Source: Raineya orbicola (GTDB lineage: Bacteria; Bacteroidota; Bacteroidia; Cytophagales; Thermonemataceae). From it: a DNA stretch of 48,255 nt. Every line of letters starts with the position of its first letter. Position 1 is the first letter of the stretch. The notes below the pieces were generated by a model. That model saw nothing but the letters and a program-made list of their open reading frames with translations. It made no database searches and had not been told where the DNA came from. Positions 33,696 through 41,046 of the stretch are shown piece after piece. The stretch lies in the NCBI RefSeq assembly GCF_002843425.1, contig NZ_NKXO01000029.1, forward strand, positions 1-48,255, written 5' to 3'. The position numbers were made by a program, and so were the translations under genes.

Positions 33696-33878
33696 ATGAA
33701 AGTTTTACTTAAAATAATTGTACTTATACTAACATACATTTTATTTTCTTGGTTAGTTATGTATTTTTTGGATAGAGAGTATGCTTTGAGCTACAAATAT
33801 TTAAGATTTGCGATATTATCAAGCCTATTGTATGTAATTGTAATGTACTTTATTATTAGAAAAAAAATGTTAAATTAA
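33696..33878 (+). CDS. Small two-helix membrane protein
   Basis: This 60-residue ORF encodes two hydrophobic helices (about 3-25 and 36-53) separated by a charged turn (LDREYALSYKYLR), with a basic tail RKKMLN. That topology is typical of small inner-membrane proteins such as immunity proteins or regulators. It directly precedes the deleted IS (element end at 33877, overlapping the stop codon by 2 bp), so the gene's 3' end may be partly IS-derived. There is no clear promoter. It is a plausible but unproven gene. Confidence 0.45.
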   Translation: MKVLLKIIVLILTYILFSWLVMYFLDREYALSYKYLRFAILSSLLYVIVMYFIIRKKMLN

Positions 33879-34207
33879 CTTGAGTTATGAGCTTAACTAA
33901 TTGATTTTAAGATATTTATACAAAAATTTTAGAGCAATTGTAGAAAGAGCTATATTTGTAGTTGTACTTTTCTAATCACTTAAACCAATAGCCTAATGAA
34001 ACGACTTGCTCTAAATTCTATAAAATTAGTAGATGCTTTTGTATCCATATATGACTTTTTGAAAGAATTTAACCCTATCCTGCAAGCACATCTTGTAAGA
34101 AAACAAATGGACAATAATTGTAAAAAATAGAACATTCAAAGCAAAAAAGTCTTATCAATTTTTATCGAAATTGTACTTTGCAAAGAAATCGCAGCATAAC
34201 TCACTTT
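33877..34207 (+). mobile_element. Internally deleted copy of the same IS (MITE-like, about 331 bp)
   Basis: The left end AACTTGAGTTATGA (33877-33890) and right end GCATAACTCACTTT (34194-34207) are imperfect inverted repeats (11 of 14) and resemble the element end AACTCACGTT found at both window edges. Inside are a transposase N-terminal remnant (33996-34130) and, just before the right end, codons reading LCKEIAA-stop, which parallel ELFQDIAA-stop of the edge copies. The whole middle of the transposase is missing, so it could only move in trans. Confidence 0.6.
33996..34130 (+). pseudogene. Transposase N-terminal remnant
   Basis: The frame is ATG to TAG, 44 codons, beginning MKRLALNSIKLVDAF and continuing FLKEFNPILQAHLVRK. 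It lies about 105 bp inside the left end of the deleted element, where a transposase start is expected. A separate frame after it carries the C-terminal codons that end with the TAA at 34198-34200. No catalytic residues remain. Family not assigned. Confidence 0.45.
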
Positions 34208-34481
34208 ATTCAAATATTTTATGGTATATTGATGATAAAAAAATACAGAAACGTAGATTTTAGGTTTCAGCAACACTTGAAATTATCGCTAATTTGCTTG
34301 AATTTCATTTGCTTGTTTAATTTTTGAAAAAAATAGTAACTTATACAAGTTTATGATTTTCAGGTATATAACTCCCCTCTCCTTTGGAGAGGGGTTGGGG
34401 GTGAGGTTAAGAAATGGCAAATTTTGGTAGAAAGCTCAATAATTTTTTATTCTTAAATTTTTGTTTTTCAGTTACTTGACT
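34208..34481. other. Intergenic DNA between two IS-type ends
   Basis: AT-rich, with no open frame of note. The only distinctive element is the GC-rich hairpin repeat at 34372-34408. Because both flanks look like the same IS end (34194-34207 and 34482-34495), this could be the right part of a second, more decayed copy. Confidence 0.4.
34372..34408 (+). repeat. GC-rich palindromic repeat of a type dispersed in Bacteroidota genomes
   Basis: CCCCTCTCC (34374-34382) and GGAGAGGGG (34386-34394) form a perfect 9-bp stem with a TTT loop, followed by the tail TTGGGGGTGAGGTT. The GC content stands out sharply from the AT-rich surroundings. From memory, close variants of this 35-40 bp sequence occur as many dispersed copies in genomes of Bacteroidota and some other phyla. 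A repetitive extragenic palindrome mobilised in trans is the likely nature. Confidence 0.65.
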
Positions 34482-34495
34482 TCATAACTCACGTT
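34482..34495 (-). repeat. Isolated IS end
   Basis: TCATAACTCACGTT is the inverted copy of the left end at 33877-33890 with 13 of 14 matching bases, and it contains the intact AACTCACGTT terminus seen at the two window edges. It may be the true right partner of the left end, or the remains of another copy. Confidence 0.55.
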
Positions 34496-34510
34496 AGTTT
34501 AATAATAAAA

Positions 34511-34533
34511 TGCTTGAAATAAAATTTCAAGCA
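34511..34533. terminator. Perfect 10-bp hairpin next to the isolated IS end
   Basis: TGCTTGAAAT (34511-34520) and ATTTCAAGCA (34524-34533) with a 3-base loop, followed by TTTTAT. It has terminator form on the plus strand, but no plus-strand gene ends just before it. Confidence 0.5.
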
Positions 34534-34598
34534 TTTTATATTCACCAAAAAAATGATATTTTTATGAAATTGTTTAATTTATTTATTATCTATGTTTT

Positions 34599-34748
34599 AT
34601 GTCTATATTATTGATTTTTTTTGATAGCATAAAACTTATAAGAAAACAAGGCTTTATAAATTTCTGGCAATCTCCCGAGAGAAAATATCAAATCCTTTTG
34701 CTATTTATATCTATTTGGATAATTTTAAGAAAATTAGAAAAGTTTTAG
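34599..34748 (+). CDS. Very small hydrophobic ORF
   Basis: A 49-residue frame, ATG to TAG, encodes a short hydrophobic start (SILLIFFDSIKLI), a polar turn (FWQSPERKYQ) and a second hydrophobic helix (ILLLFISIWIILRKL). It is followed 13 bp later by a terminator (34762-34793), which supports transcription through it, but that terminator may belong only to the convergent tryptophan dioxygenase gene. No ribosome-binding site or promoter is clear. Treat as tentative. Confidence 0.3.
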   Translation: MSILLIFFDSIKLIRKQGFINFWQSPERKYQILLLFISIWIILRKLEKF

Positions 34749-34761
34749 GAAAAGAGCAAAA

Positions 34762-34793
34762 GACAACGTCACTTGCGGTGATGTTGTCTTTTT
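34762..34793. terminator. Terminator after tryptophan 2,3-dioxygenase (bidirectional)
   Basis: An 11-bp stem (34762-34772 with 34778-34788; one G-T pair) and a 5-base loop, with TTTTT on the plus side and TTTT on the minus side. It lies 9 bp past the stop of the minus-strand gene. Its stem core is closely related to the hairpin at 47161-47195. Confidence 0.8.
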
Positions 34794-34801
34794 GTAATAA
34801 T

Positions 34802-35752
34802 TTATCCCAACATTTCTTCTACTTTTTTTCTTCCCCATTCAGTTTTTTCGGTTTCGCTCCATAGCGAGGGGAAAAAGATGATTTTCTGAAAATTAGGAGG
34901 TAGATATTTAGTCCAGTTGGTGCCTCCTGTGGCATCAATAGGTTTGCCTTTTTCGCGTAAGTATCGTACCGCTGATTTTAGGTGGGCTAATGCCCATTCT
35001 ACGTTGAACCAATAATCCATTTCTCGCAAAGCCTCGCAGATAGGCTTGTACAATTCATCTTGGGGAGATATTTTCTTGAATTGCTGATAAAGGTTTTTAT
35101 CTCGGAATTTGTAAGCCCATTCTAAAAAAGTAGTAGAGTATTTTTCCTCAAAATGTTGCAAGGTAATGGTTTTTTTGCCTGTTTCGGCTTCGGTAGCTCC
35201 TTTTTTCCAATAAATATGCTCATACATTTCGGCAGTGGTGGTGCTTGGGGTAATTTTAGCTCTGAAATCAGCCGAGAGCAGATTTACAAAGTCGGTAGAG
35301 GCAATTTCAATCAGGCGAAATTGTGCCGACTGAAAGCCACTGGCAGGCAGAAGTGCCATTCGGAATTTTTTGAACTGCTCGGCTTGCATACCTACACTCA
35401 TAATTTCAAAAGAATTCACAAGTGCCTTGATATAACGATTGATACGCTGTATTTTTTCTAAATACTCAGGGGTAGAAATTTCCTGCCAAGAAGCAATTTG
35501 TTCTATTTCCCATAAAATCAGCTTGAAATATAGTTCTGTAATTTGATGATAAATGATAAAAACCATTTCATCAGGAAAATGTGTTTTAGGCTTTTGAAGT
35601 GTAAGCAGAGTATCTACGTGAATGTAATCCCAATATTTGAGATAATCCAGATGTAAAAGCCCCTCTAAATTTGCCGCAAGGCTCTGACCCGTTTGGCTGT
35701 ACTTATGTTCAAGAGCTTGTAGTAAGTTTTGAATAGTTGCGTTGTTTTCCAT
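34802..35752 (-). CDS. kynA: Tryptophan 2,3-dioxygenase
   Basis: This 316-residue cytoplasmic haem protein opens the indole ring of tryptophan to N-formylkynurenine, the first step of the kynurenine pathway. The substrate-pocket motif IIYHQITELYFKLILWE (His69) is clear, the proximal haem ligand is probably the His in ALAHLKSAVRYL, and TGGTNWTKYLPP occupies the place of the canonical GTGGSSG loop. The ATG at 35752 (MENNATIQNLL) was chosen because the 17 upstream codons are hydrophobic and unlike the family. With hmgA it points to aromatic amino acid catabolism, but no other kyn genes are here. The gene is monocistronic and ends at the terminator. Confidence 0.9.
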   Translation of the reverse strand: MENNATIQNLLQALEHKYSQTGQSLAANLEGLLHLDYLKYWDYIHVDTLLTLQKPKTHFPDEMVFIIYHQITELYFKLILWEIEQIASWQEISTPEYLEKIQRINRYIKALVNSFEIMSVGMQAEQFKKFRMALLPASGFQSAQFRLIEIASTDFVNLLSADFRAKITPSTTTAEMYEHIYWKKGATEAETGKKTITLQHFEEKYSTTFLEWAYKFRDKNLYQQFKKISPQDELYKPICEALREMDYWFNVEWALAHLKSAVRYLREKGKPIDATGGTNWTKYLPPNFQKIIFFPSLWSETEKTEWGRKKVEEMLG

Positions 35753-35803
35753 AATAGTTTTTTTAAGCCAAGCAAAGTAAAATAAAAACCCACAAAAACC
35801 CAA

Positions 35804-36137
35804 AAAAACTACAAAATTGTCTTGTAAGAGACATTTTTTGCAAAAATATTGCTAAATTGATATATTTTTGCTAAAAAAATATATTTAATCAAAATTTTAT
35901 TTTGAATTAAATTATTTGAATTGTATAAAATTTTAATTAAGTGTTATTTTGTAATATATTACTCTAAAAATATTTACTTATTTTATAGAAATAAATGAAT
36001 TTTAAAAATTTCAACATAAATCTATTAAAAATAATTCAGCTATACTATTAACAAAACTATACATTAAATTATATTTTTCCAAGTTGTTTTTGCACTTTTG
36101 TAACGTGCTTTTTGAAATCAACTTATTTTTGATTTTT
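35804..36137. other. AT-rich divergent intergenic region
   Basis: It separates the tryptophan dioxygenase and porin genes. A -7-like TATTTTTG (35863-35870) with TTTG at 35837-35840 (22-bp spacer) could start plus-strand transcription with a long leader of about 260 bases; CAAAAATA at 35841-35848 is the same box on the minus strand. No ORF or strong hairpin was seen. Confidence 0.4.
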
Positions 36138-37565
36138 ATGAAAAAAGTTTTTCTTTCTCTCGCCTTGCTGACCTTTATGAGCCATTGGGTAATGGCACAA
36201 GGTTCAGAAATCTACGGAAAAGGTATCCGTATCAACTTGGATACCAGCGGTAAGCGTTACATACGCTTTATTACGTGGCATCAGATGTGGATGCGTTACA
36301 TTGACAACAACCCTGGCACTTCCGTCAATGGTATTCCCGAAGCCAGCACTTGGGACGTAGGATTGAGACGTTCGCGTTTCTTATGGTACACACAGATTTC
36401 TCCCAAATACCTCATTTTAGCTCACATTGGCATCAATAACCAAACTTTTGTAAATGGAGGTGGTTCGGGTACGCAAGGAGTAGGCGGGTATGGAGTAGGT
36501 AAAAAACCCCAACTCTTTTTACACGATTTTTGGAACGAATATCAAGTGGTAAAAGATAAACTCTACATTGGTACGGGTTTGCATTATTGGAATGGCGTAA
36601 GCCGTATGGCAAGTGCTAGTACATTGAATTTCCTTGCTCTTGATGCACCCATTTTCAATTGGCCCCTAATTGAAGAAACTGACCAATTTGCTCGTCAATT
36701 TGGTATTTATGTAAAAGGTAAATTACCTATGGGCAAAAAAAGTTTGGATTATAGAGCGTACTTGAATAAACCTTTTGCTACCCCTACTCCTGATGCCACC
36801 ATTCAGGCAACCCCCGGAAGAGCTTTTGCAGGCAACAATAACACAGGAGCCGTAGGCGGATATTTTACCTTAGAACTTGCCGAAAAAGAAAGCAATGTGT
36901 TGCCCTTTTTTGTAGGTACTTATTTAGGAACAAAAAAGGTTTTGAATATTGGAGGAGGTTTTCACATTCACCCACAAGCTACCCGAAGCTATCAGCCCAC
37001 AGGCGATGGCGTAACTTTCAAATGGGAAAGCCACGATATGAAACTCTTTGGACTTGATGTATTTGCCGATTTGCCACTCAACAAAGAAAAAGGTACAGCT
37101 TTCACGGGCTACTTGCTTTACCAAAATATGGATTTTGGTCCTAACTACATCAGAGCCATTGGGATTATGAACGAAGGTTTGAATGGCTTGCCCGGTTCGG
37201 TATTGCAAGGTGGAGGTAACGCTGACTGGAGAATCGGCACAGGAGATATTATTTATGGAGAAGCAGGCTATTTATTGCCTAAAAATACTTTGGGTAGTAA
37301 AGGCAAGTTGCAAGTTTTTGCAACAGGTACTTACAGAAATTTTCAATTCTTGGCTGAACCTTCTTTGGATTATGGAGCAGGTTTCAATTATTACATAGAT
37401 GGACATCACGCTAAAATTTCCTTGAAATACCAAACCCGACATATCTACGAGGGAACTTTCAATGTCAATACAGGCGAAAAACCTAAAATCAATACCAATC
37501 CTGACCTTGTAGGGGGTAAAAAACGTTTGGGCGAACTGATAGTTCAAACAATGATTTATTTGTAA
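36138..37565 (+). CDS. Outer-membrane porin-like protein of the carboxylate module
   Basis: The 475-residue product has a Sec signal peptide (KKVFLSLALLTFMSHWVMAQ) and a mature chain rich in amphipathic beta strands, Gly and aromatic residues, with the ending LGELIVQTMIYL typical of barrel proteins. Regular motifs such as RRSRFLWYTQISPKYLILAHIG suggest a specific porin of about 16-18 strands. The ATG at 36138 gives the clean signal; the frame from 36084 adds an untypical 18 residues. It lies 47 bp upstream of the MFS symporter on the same strand, so the porin and symporter probably pass the same small acid through the outer and inner membranes. Confidence 0.75.
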   Translation: MKKVFLSLALLTFMSHWVMAQGSEIYGKGIRINLDTSGKRYIRFITWHQMWMRYIDNNPGTSVNGIPEASTWDVGLRRSRFLWYTQISPKYLILAHIGINNQTFVNGGGSGTQGVGGYGVGKKPQLFLHDFWNEYQVVKDKLYIGTGLHYWNGVSRMASASTLNFLALDAPIFNWPLIEETDQFARQFGIYVKGKLPMGKKSLDYRAYLNKPFATPTPDATIQATPGRAFAGNNNTGAVGGYFTLELAEKESNVLPFFVGTYLGTKKVLNIGGGFHIHPQATRSYQPTGDGVTFKWESHDMKLFGLDVFADLPLNKEKGTAFTGYLLYQNMDFGPNYIRAIGIMNEGLNGLPGSVLQGGGNADWRIGTGDIIYGEAGYLLPKNTLGSKGKLQVFATGTYRNFQFLAEPSLDYGAGFNYYIDGHHAKISLKYQTRHIYEGTFNVNTGEKPKINTNPDLVGGKKRLGELIVQTMIYL

Positions 37566-37612
37566 AACAACTTCTATCTGAATATTAAAATCAACTCTTA
37601 AAACATACGAGT

Positions 37613-39202
37613 ATGGCAACTGTTTCAGCAGAAAAACAAGGATTACAAACCCAAACCGATAAAGGCATTTGGGGAGTAATTACAGCGTCTTCGGTAGGTA
37701 CGCTGATTGAATGGTACGACTTCTACATTTTTGGAAGTTTAGCGGCAATGGGTATCATTGGAAAGCAGTTTTTCCCTTCCGATAACCCTACGGCGGCATT
37801 TTTGAGTTCTTTGGCAACTTTTGCGGCGGGGTTCATTGTACGTCCTTTTGGGGCTTTATTCTTTGGCAGATTAGGTGATTTGATTGGCAGAAAATATACC
37901 TTTCTGGTTACACTTATTCTAATGGGAGGCTCTACCTTTCTGATTGGTCTGATACCCGGTTATGCTTCTTGGGGAGCCGCCGCACCGCTTACCGTGCTTG
38001 TTTTGCGTTTATTGCAAGGTTTAGCCTTGGGAGGAGAGTATGGCGGTGCCGCTACTTACGTAGCCGAACACTCTGCATACAATCGCAGGGGGTATTTTAC
38101 AGCCTTTATTCAGACAACGGCTACTTTGGGATTGTTAATGTCTATCGGTGTAATTATGATGACACAAGGCATTTTAAGAGATTCCAATGCTGTTAATCCT
38201 AATGAAGCTTTTGAAACTTGGGGCTGGCGTATTCCTTTCTTACTTTCTATTTTCCTGATTGTAATTTCGGTGTTTATACGTATGCGTATGCACGAATCGC
38301 CTATGTTCAAGAAAGTGAAAGCCGAAGGTAAGGTTTCTAAAAACCCCTTGAAAGAAAGTTTTACCAAAAAGGCAAATCTCAAAATGGTACTCTTGGCTCT
38401 TTTTGGGGCAACAGCAGGGCAGGGCGTAGTTTGGTATACAGGGCAATATTATGCACTTTCATTTATGAATAAAACTTGTGCTATTGATTCAGCTCAAGCC
38501 AATGAAATTATTATGATTGCCATTGTACTGGTTACGCCTTTCTTTTTGGTATTTGGTTGGCTTTCAGATAAAATCGGTCGCAAGTATATTATGATGGCGG
38601 GGCTTCTTTTAGCTATTCTTGCATACAGACCCATTTACCAAACAATGTATGATGTATCGGATATTAGCAAGAAAAAAGAACTGACCGAGCAGACCAAAAA
38701 AGACACTAAAACCGAACCTATCAAGGGCAAACCTGATATGCTTCAAACTGAAAAGGTAACCAAAGCCTTTGAAGATGGTACCAAAGCCATTTTAATCACC
38801 AAAACTACCCAATTTGCCGAAGCAGGCAAAGAGCCCAAAGTAGAAAAGTCTAAATCTGTTACTTTGAATAGTGGCGATAAATGGACAATGATAGGGCTGA
38901 TATTCATTCAGATTTTCTTTGTAACAATGGTATATGGACCTATTGCGGCATTCTTGGTAGAAATTTTCCCTACGAAAATCCGTTATACTTCTATGTCTTT
39001 GCCTTATCACGTGGGAAATGGTATTTTCGGCGGACTTACCCCTTACATTGTTACACGCATCATTGAAGCTACCAAAACCGAAGCTCAACCTTCGGGAGAT
39101 ATACTTGCAGGTTTGTGGTATCCGATTGGTATTGCGGTGCTTACGCTTATTATTGGTATGGTTTATTTGCCTGCTCGCACCGACAAAGATGTAACAGACT
39201 AA
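37613..39202 (+). CDS. MFS metabolite:H+ symporter (MHS family) with a large loop insertion
   Basis: The 529-residue inner-membrane transporter has 12 predicted helices. GTLIEWYDFYIFGSLAA in the first helix and GRLGDLIGRKYTF in the loop between helices 2 and 3 identify the MHS group, whose members (KgtP, ProP, ShiA, citrate and acetate-type carriers) bring in organic acids or osmolytes with protons. The family signature LQGLALGGEYGGAATYVAEH is intact. An unusual hydrophilic insertion of about 78 residues (about 347-424), rich in Lys, Thr and Glu, interrupts the C-terminal half before the helix beginning WTMIGLIF. It is grouped with a porin upstream and a small membrane protein 33 bp downstream. 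Confidence 0.88.
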   Translation: MATVSAEKQGLQTQTDKGIWGVITASSVGTLIEWYDFYIFGSLAAMGIIGKQFFPSDNPTAAFLSSLATFAAGFIVRPFGALFFGRLGDLIGRKYTFLVTLILMGGSTFLIGLIPGYASWGAAAPLTVLVLRLLQGLALGGEYGGAATYVAEHSAYNRRGYFTAFIQTTATLGLLMSIGVIMMTQGILRDSNAVNPNEAFETWGWRIPFLLSIFLIVISVFIRMRMHESPMFKKVKAEGKVSKNPLKESFTKKANLKMVLLALFGATAGQGVVWYTGQYYALSFMNKTCAIDSAQANEIIMIAIVLVTPFFLVFGWLSDKIGRKYIMMAGLLLAILAYRPIYQTMYDVSDISKKKELTEQTKKDTKTEPIKGKPDMLQTEKVTKAFEDGTKAILITKTTQFAEAGKEPKVEKSKSVTLNSGDKWTMIGLIFIQIFFVTMVYGPIAAFLVEIFPTKIRYTSMSLPYHVGNGIFGGLTPYIVTRIIEATKTEAQPSGDILAGLWYPIGIAVLTLIIGMVYLPARTDKDVTD

Positions 39203-39235
39203 TAACAAAATGTTTAACCTGAAAAAATTACAAAT

Positions 39236-39511
39236 ATGAATGCACTCAAAAAAATTCTCGGTATAGTTTGGTTAGTGCTTGCTCCTGTGCTTATTGTAAT
39301 GATGTTCAATCAGCTTTTTACTGAAATTCCAGCATTGGAGAAAGCTATTGCCTCAGGTAAAAAACCTGCAAGCGAATTGCAAAGCACTTATCTGTTTTGG
39401 GTAATTACTATTACCATATTTGTGCCTATTGCATTTGGACTTGCTCTCTTTGGTTACTATTCACTAAAAGGAGAGTACGACAGAACCGTAATGTCTTCTG
39501 CGGATTTATGA
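39236..39511 (+). CDS. Small two-helix membrane protein paired with the symporter
   Basis: A 91-residue protein with two transmembrane helices (about 7-25 and 51-75), a charged loop between them, and a short acidic tail. It lies 33 bp after the MHS symporter gene and is on the same strand. From memory, short two-helix proteins of this kind recur beside MFS carriers in Bacteroidota, so it may be an accessory subunit, but I cannot name a family with certainty. A hairpin follows at 39532-39551. Confidence 0.7.
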   Translation: MNALKKILGIVWLVLAPVLIVMMFNQLFTEIPALEKAIASGKKPASELQSTYLFWVITITIFVPIAFGLALFGYYSLKGEYDRTVMSSADL

Positions 39512-39531
39512 GCTTTTGAGTAGCCCCTCTT

Positions 39532-39551
39532 ATCGGGGGCTTGCTGAAAAA
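39532..39551 (+). terminator. GC-rich hairpin inside the carboxylate module
   Basis: AGCCCC (39532-39537) pairs with GGGGCT (39546-39551) around an 8-base loop, with no U run after it. It separates the porin-symporter part from the sensor part, and could attenuate transcription or protect the upstream mRNA. Confidence 0.45.
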
Positions 39552-39604
39552 GTAATGAAGAGAATTGAAAAATTATGAACTTTTATCTAAATTGAGCAAA
39601 ACAA

Positions 39605-39799
39605 ATGGCTAAAACATTGAAAAAAACAGGTCAGCAATTACTTTTGGTGTTTTTCTTGGGATTGGTTTTGCTCAATTTCCCGATACTTTCTGCCTTCAAC
39701 CAGCCTATTTTGTGGAATGGCTTTCCACCTGCTTTTGTGTATATTTTCATTGTTTGGTTTTTGATGATTGTAGCTTTGCGTCTCATTCTTAAAAAATGA
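39605..39799 (+). CDS. Small membrane protein preceding the SpoIIE phosphatase
   Basis: This 64-residue protein has two hydrophobic helices (about 11-29 and 41-61), the second ending in the basic LRLILKK. The stop overlaps the first possible start of the phosphatase gene by 4 bp (ATGA at 39796-39799), which argues that it is translated and coupled to the sensor genes. Small proteins of this size often accompany SLC5-type transporters as subunits, as the SLC5-kinase fusion two genes on could require; this is inference. Confidence 0.65.
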   Translation: MAKTLKKTGQQLLLVFFLGLVLLNFPILSAFNQPILWNGFPPAFVYIFIVWFLMIVALRLILKK

Positions 39800-39834
39800 T
39801 TTTGGGTTTATATTTTCTAAATTTTCGTATGCTT

Positions 39835-41037
39835 ATGAAAAGGTTAAAATGCTTAATAGTTTTTCTCTGCTTTTTTCCTTATCTAATTTGGGCTCAAGAA
39901 GCTAATCATATACAAGCAGATACCACTAAAAAACTTCAAGAAAATACATATCAAAATTTACTTGATTCGCTTACTCAAACCATAAAAAAATATGGGTTAG
40001 AAAAGCAAATTATGCAAAAAAGCTTGCAGGAAGCAGAAACTCAAAAAAATCTGAGTTTATGGGGGTTTATTGGGGCGGGCATAAGTGTTTTGATAGTAGT
40101 TTTCTTGATTATTAGAAATGTAAGGCAAAAAGATTTGCTCATAGAACAACAGCAGACTATTGAGGAGCAAAACCACGAATTGCAAGCTCAAACTGAAGAG
40201 TTAAGACAACAACAGGAAGAAATTGCCGCTCAAAGAGATGATATTATTCAGAAAAATAAAGTTCTTGCCGAAAAAAATAAACTTATTCAGGAAAGCATAC
40301 AAGTTGCCTCGCTTATACAAAAGGCACTTTTAGCAAAAACCACCAACTTACAAGATTATTTTAGAGGTTTTGCAATCCTTTCTAAACCGAAAGATATAGT
40401 AAGTGGTGATTTTTATTGGGTGGGTAGGGTTCAACATACTACTATTGTAGTCTTGGTAGATAGTATGGGACACGGCGTACCTGCAGCTTTCATCAGCCTG
40501 ACTATCAATATGCTACTCAAAGAAATTGTTTTAATTCGAAAGCAAATTAGTCCCGATATTATTCTTGAAGAGTTAAACAACAACTTACGGCAGATAATTC
40601 ATCATAATGGAGAAAACTCACATAATATTTCTGCTGATATTGCGATTTGTAGCATTCAGAAAACCATAGGAGATAGTTTTTGTATTGATTTTGCGGGAGC
40701 AAGACGACCTATGCTGTATGTGCTAAATAACGAAATTATGCGATTCAGAGGCAACAGAGTGAGTGTAAGTTCTGATACTACTTGGGAAGAGCATTTTGAA
40801 AATGAAACGATAGAACTATCCTCAAAAACAAGAATTTTTATATTTTCTGATGGCTTAACAGACCAAAATAATAAGGAAGGTAAAAAATTTGGCGAGAATC
40901 AATTGATACAAATCTTACAGAAAGGCATTTCAGAAAGCATACAAAATCAGATACAGAATGTAGAAAGAGCTTTATTAGAACATCAAGGCGGGTGTCCGCA
41001 AAGAGATGATATTTTAATGGTAGCCATAGAACTATAA
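39835..41037 (+). CDS. Membrane-anchored SpoIIE/PP2C-type serine phosphatase
   Basis: Counted from the ATG at 39835 the product has 400 residues: signal peptide (RLKCLIVFLCFFPYLIWAQ), short periplasmic helix, transmembrane helix (about 75-94), cytoplasmic coiled coil (about 97-160), and a PPM/SpoIIE phosphatase domain. Metal-binding motifs are SGDFYWV, DSMGHGVPAAF (the first usually reads DCTGHG) and FSDGLTDQ. SpoIIE-type enzymes dephosphorylate anti-sigma-factor antagonists in partner-switching systems or other Ser/Thr targets. An alternative start at 39796 overlaps the upstream stop and adds 13 residues. It is 9 bp upstream of the SLC5-kinase gene. No anti-sigma factor or STAS antagonist is visible nearby, so its target is open. 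Confidence 0.85.
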   Translation: MKRLKCLIVFLCFFPYLIWAQEANHIQADTTKKLQENTYQNLLDSLTQTIKKYGLEKQIMQKSLQEAETQKNLSLWGFIGAGISVLIVVFLIIRNVRQKDLLIEQQQTIEEQNHELQAQTEELRQQQEEIAAQRDDIIQKNKVLAEKNKLIQESIQVASLIQKALLAKTTNLQDYFRGFAILSKPKDIVSGDFYWVGRVQHTTIVVLVDSMGHGVPAAFISLTINMLLKEIVLIRKQISPDIILEELNNNLRQIIHHNGENSHNISADIAICSIQKTIGDSFCIDFAGARRPMLYVLNNEIMRFRGNRVSVSSDTTWEEHFENETIELSSKTRIFIFSDGLTDQNNKEGKKFGENQLIQILQKGISESIQNQIQNVERALLEHQGGCPQRDDILMVAIEL

Positions 41038-41046
41038 GACTATAAG

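Noticed and set aside
33239-34801. tRNA or small structured RNA in the gene-poor interval
   Set aside because: I looked for a cloverleaf with a GTTC-type T-loop and for long GC-rich paired stretches; only simple hairpins were found.
38792-39208. 138-codon minus-strand open frame
   Set aside because: It is antisense to the C-terminal half of the MHS symporter, with low-complexity composition.
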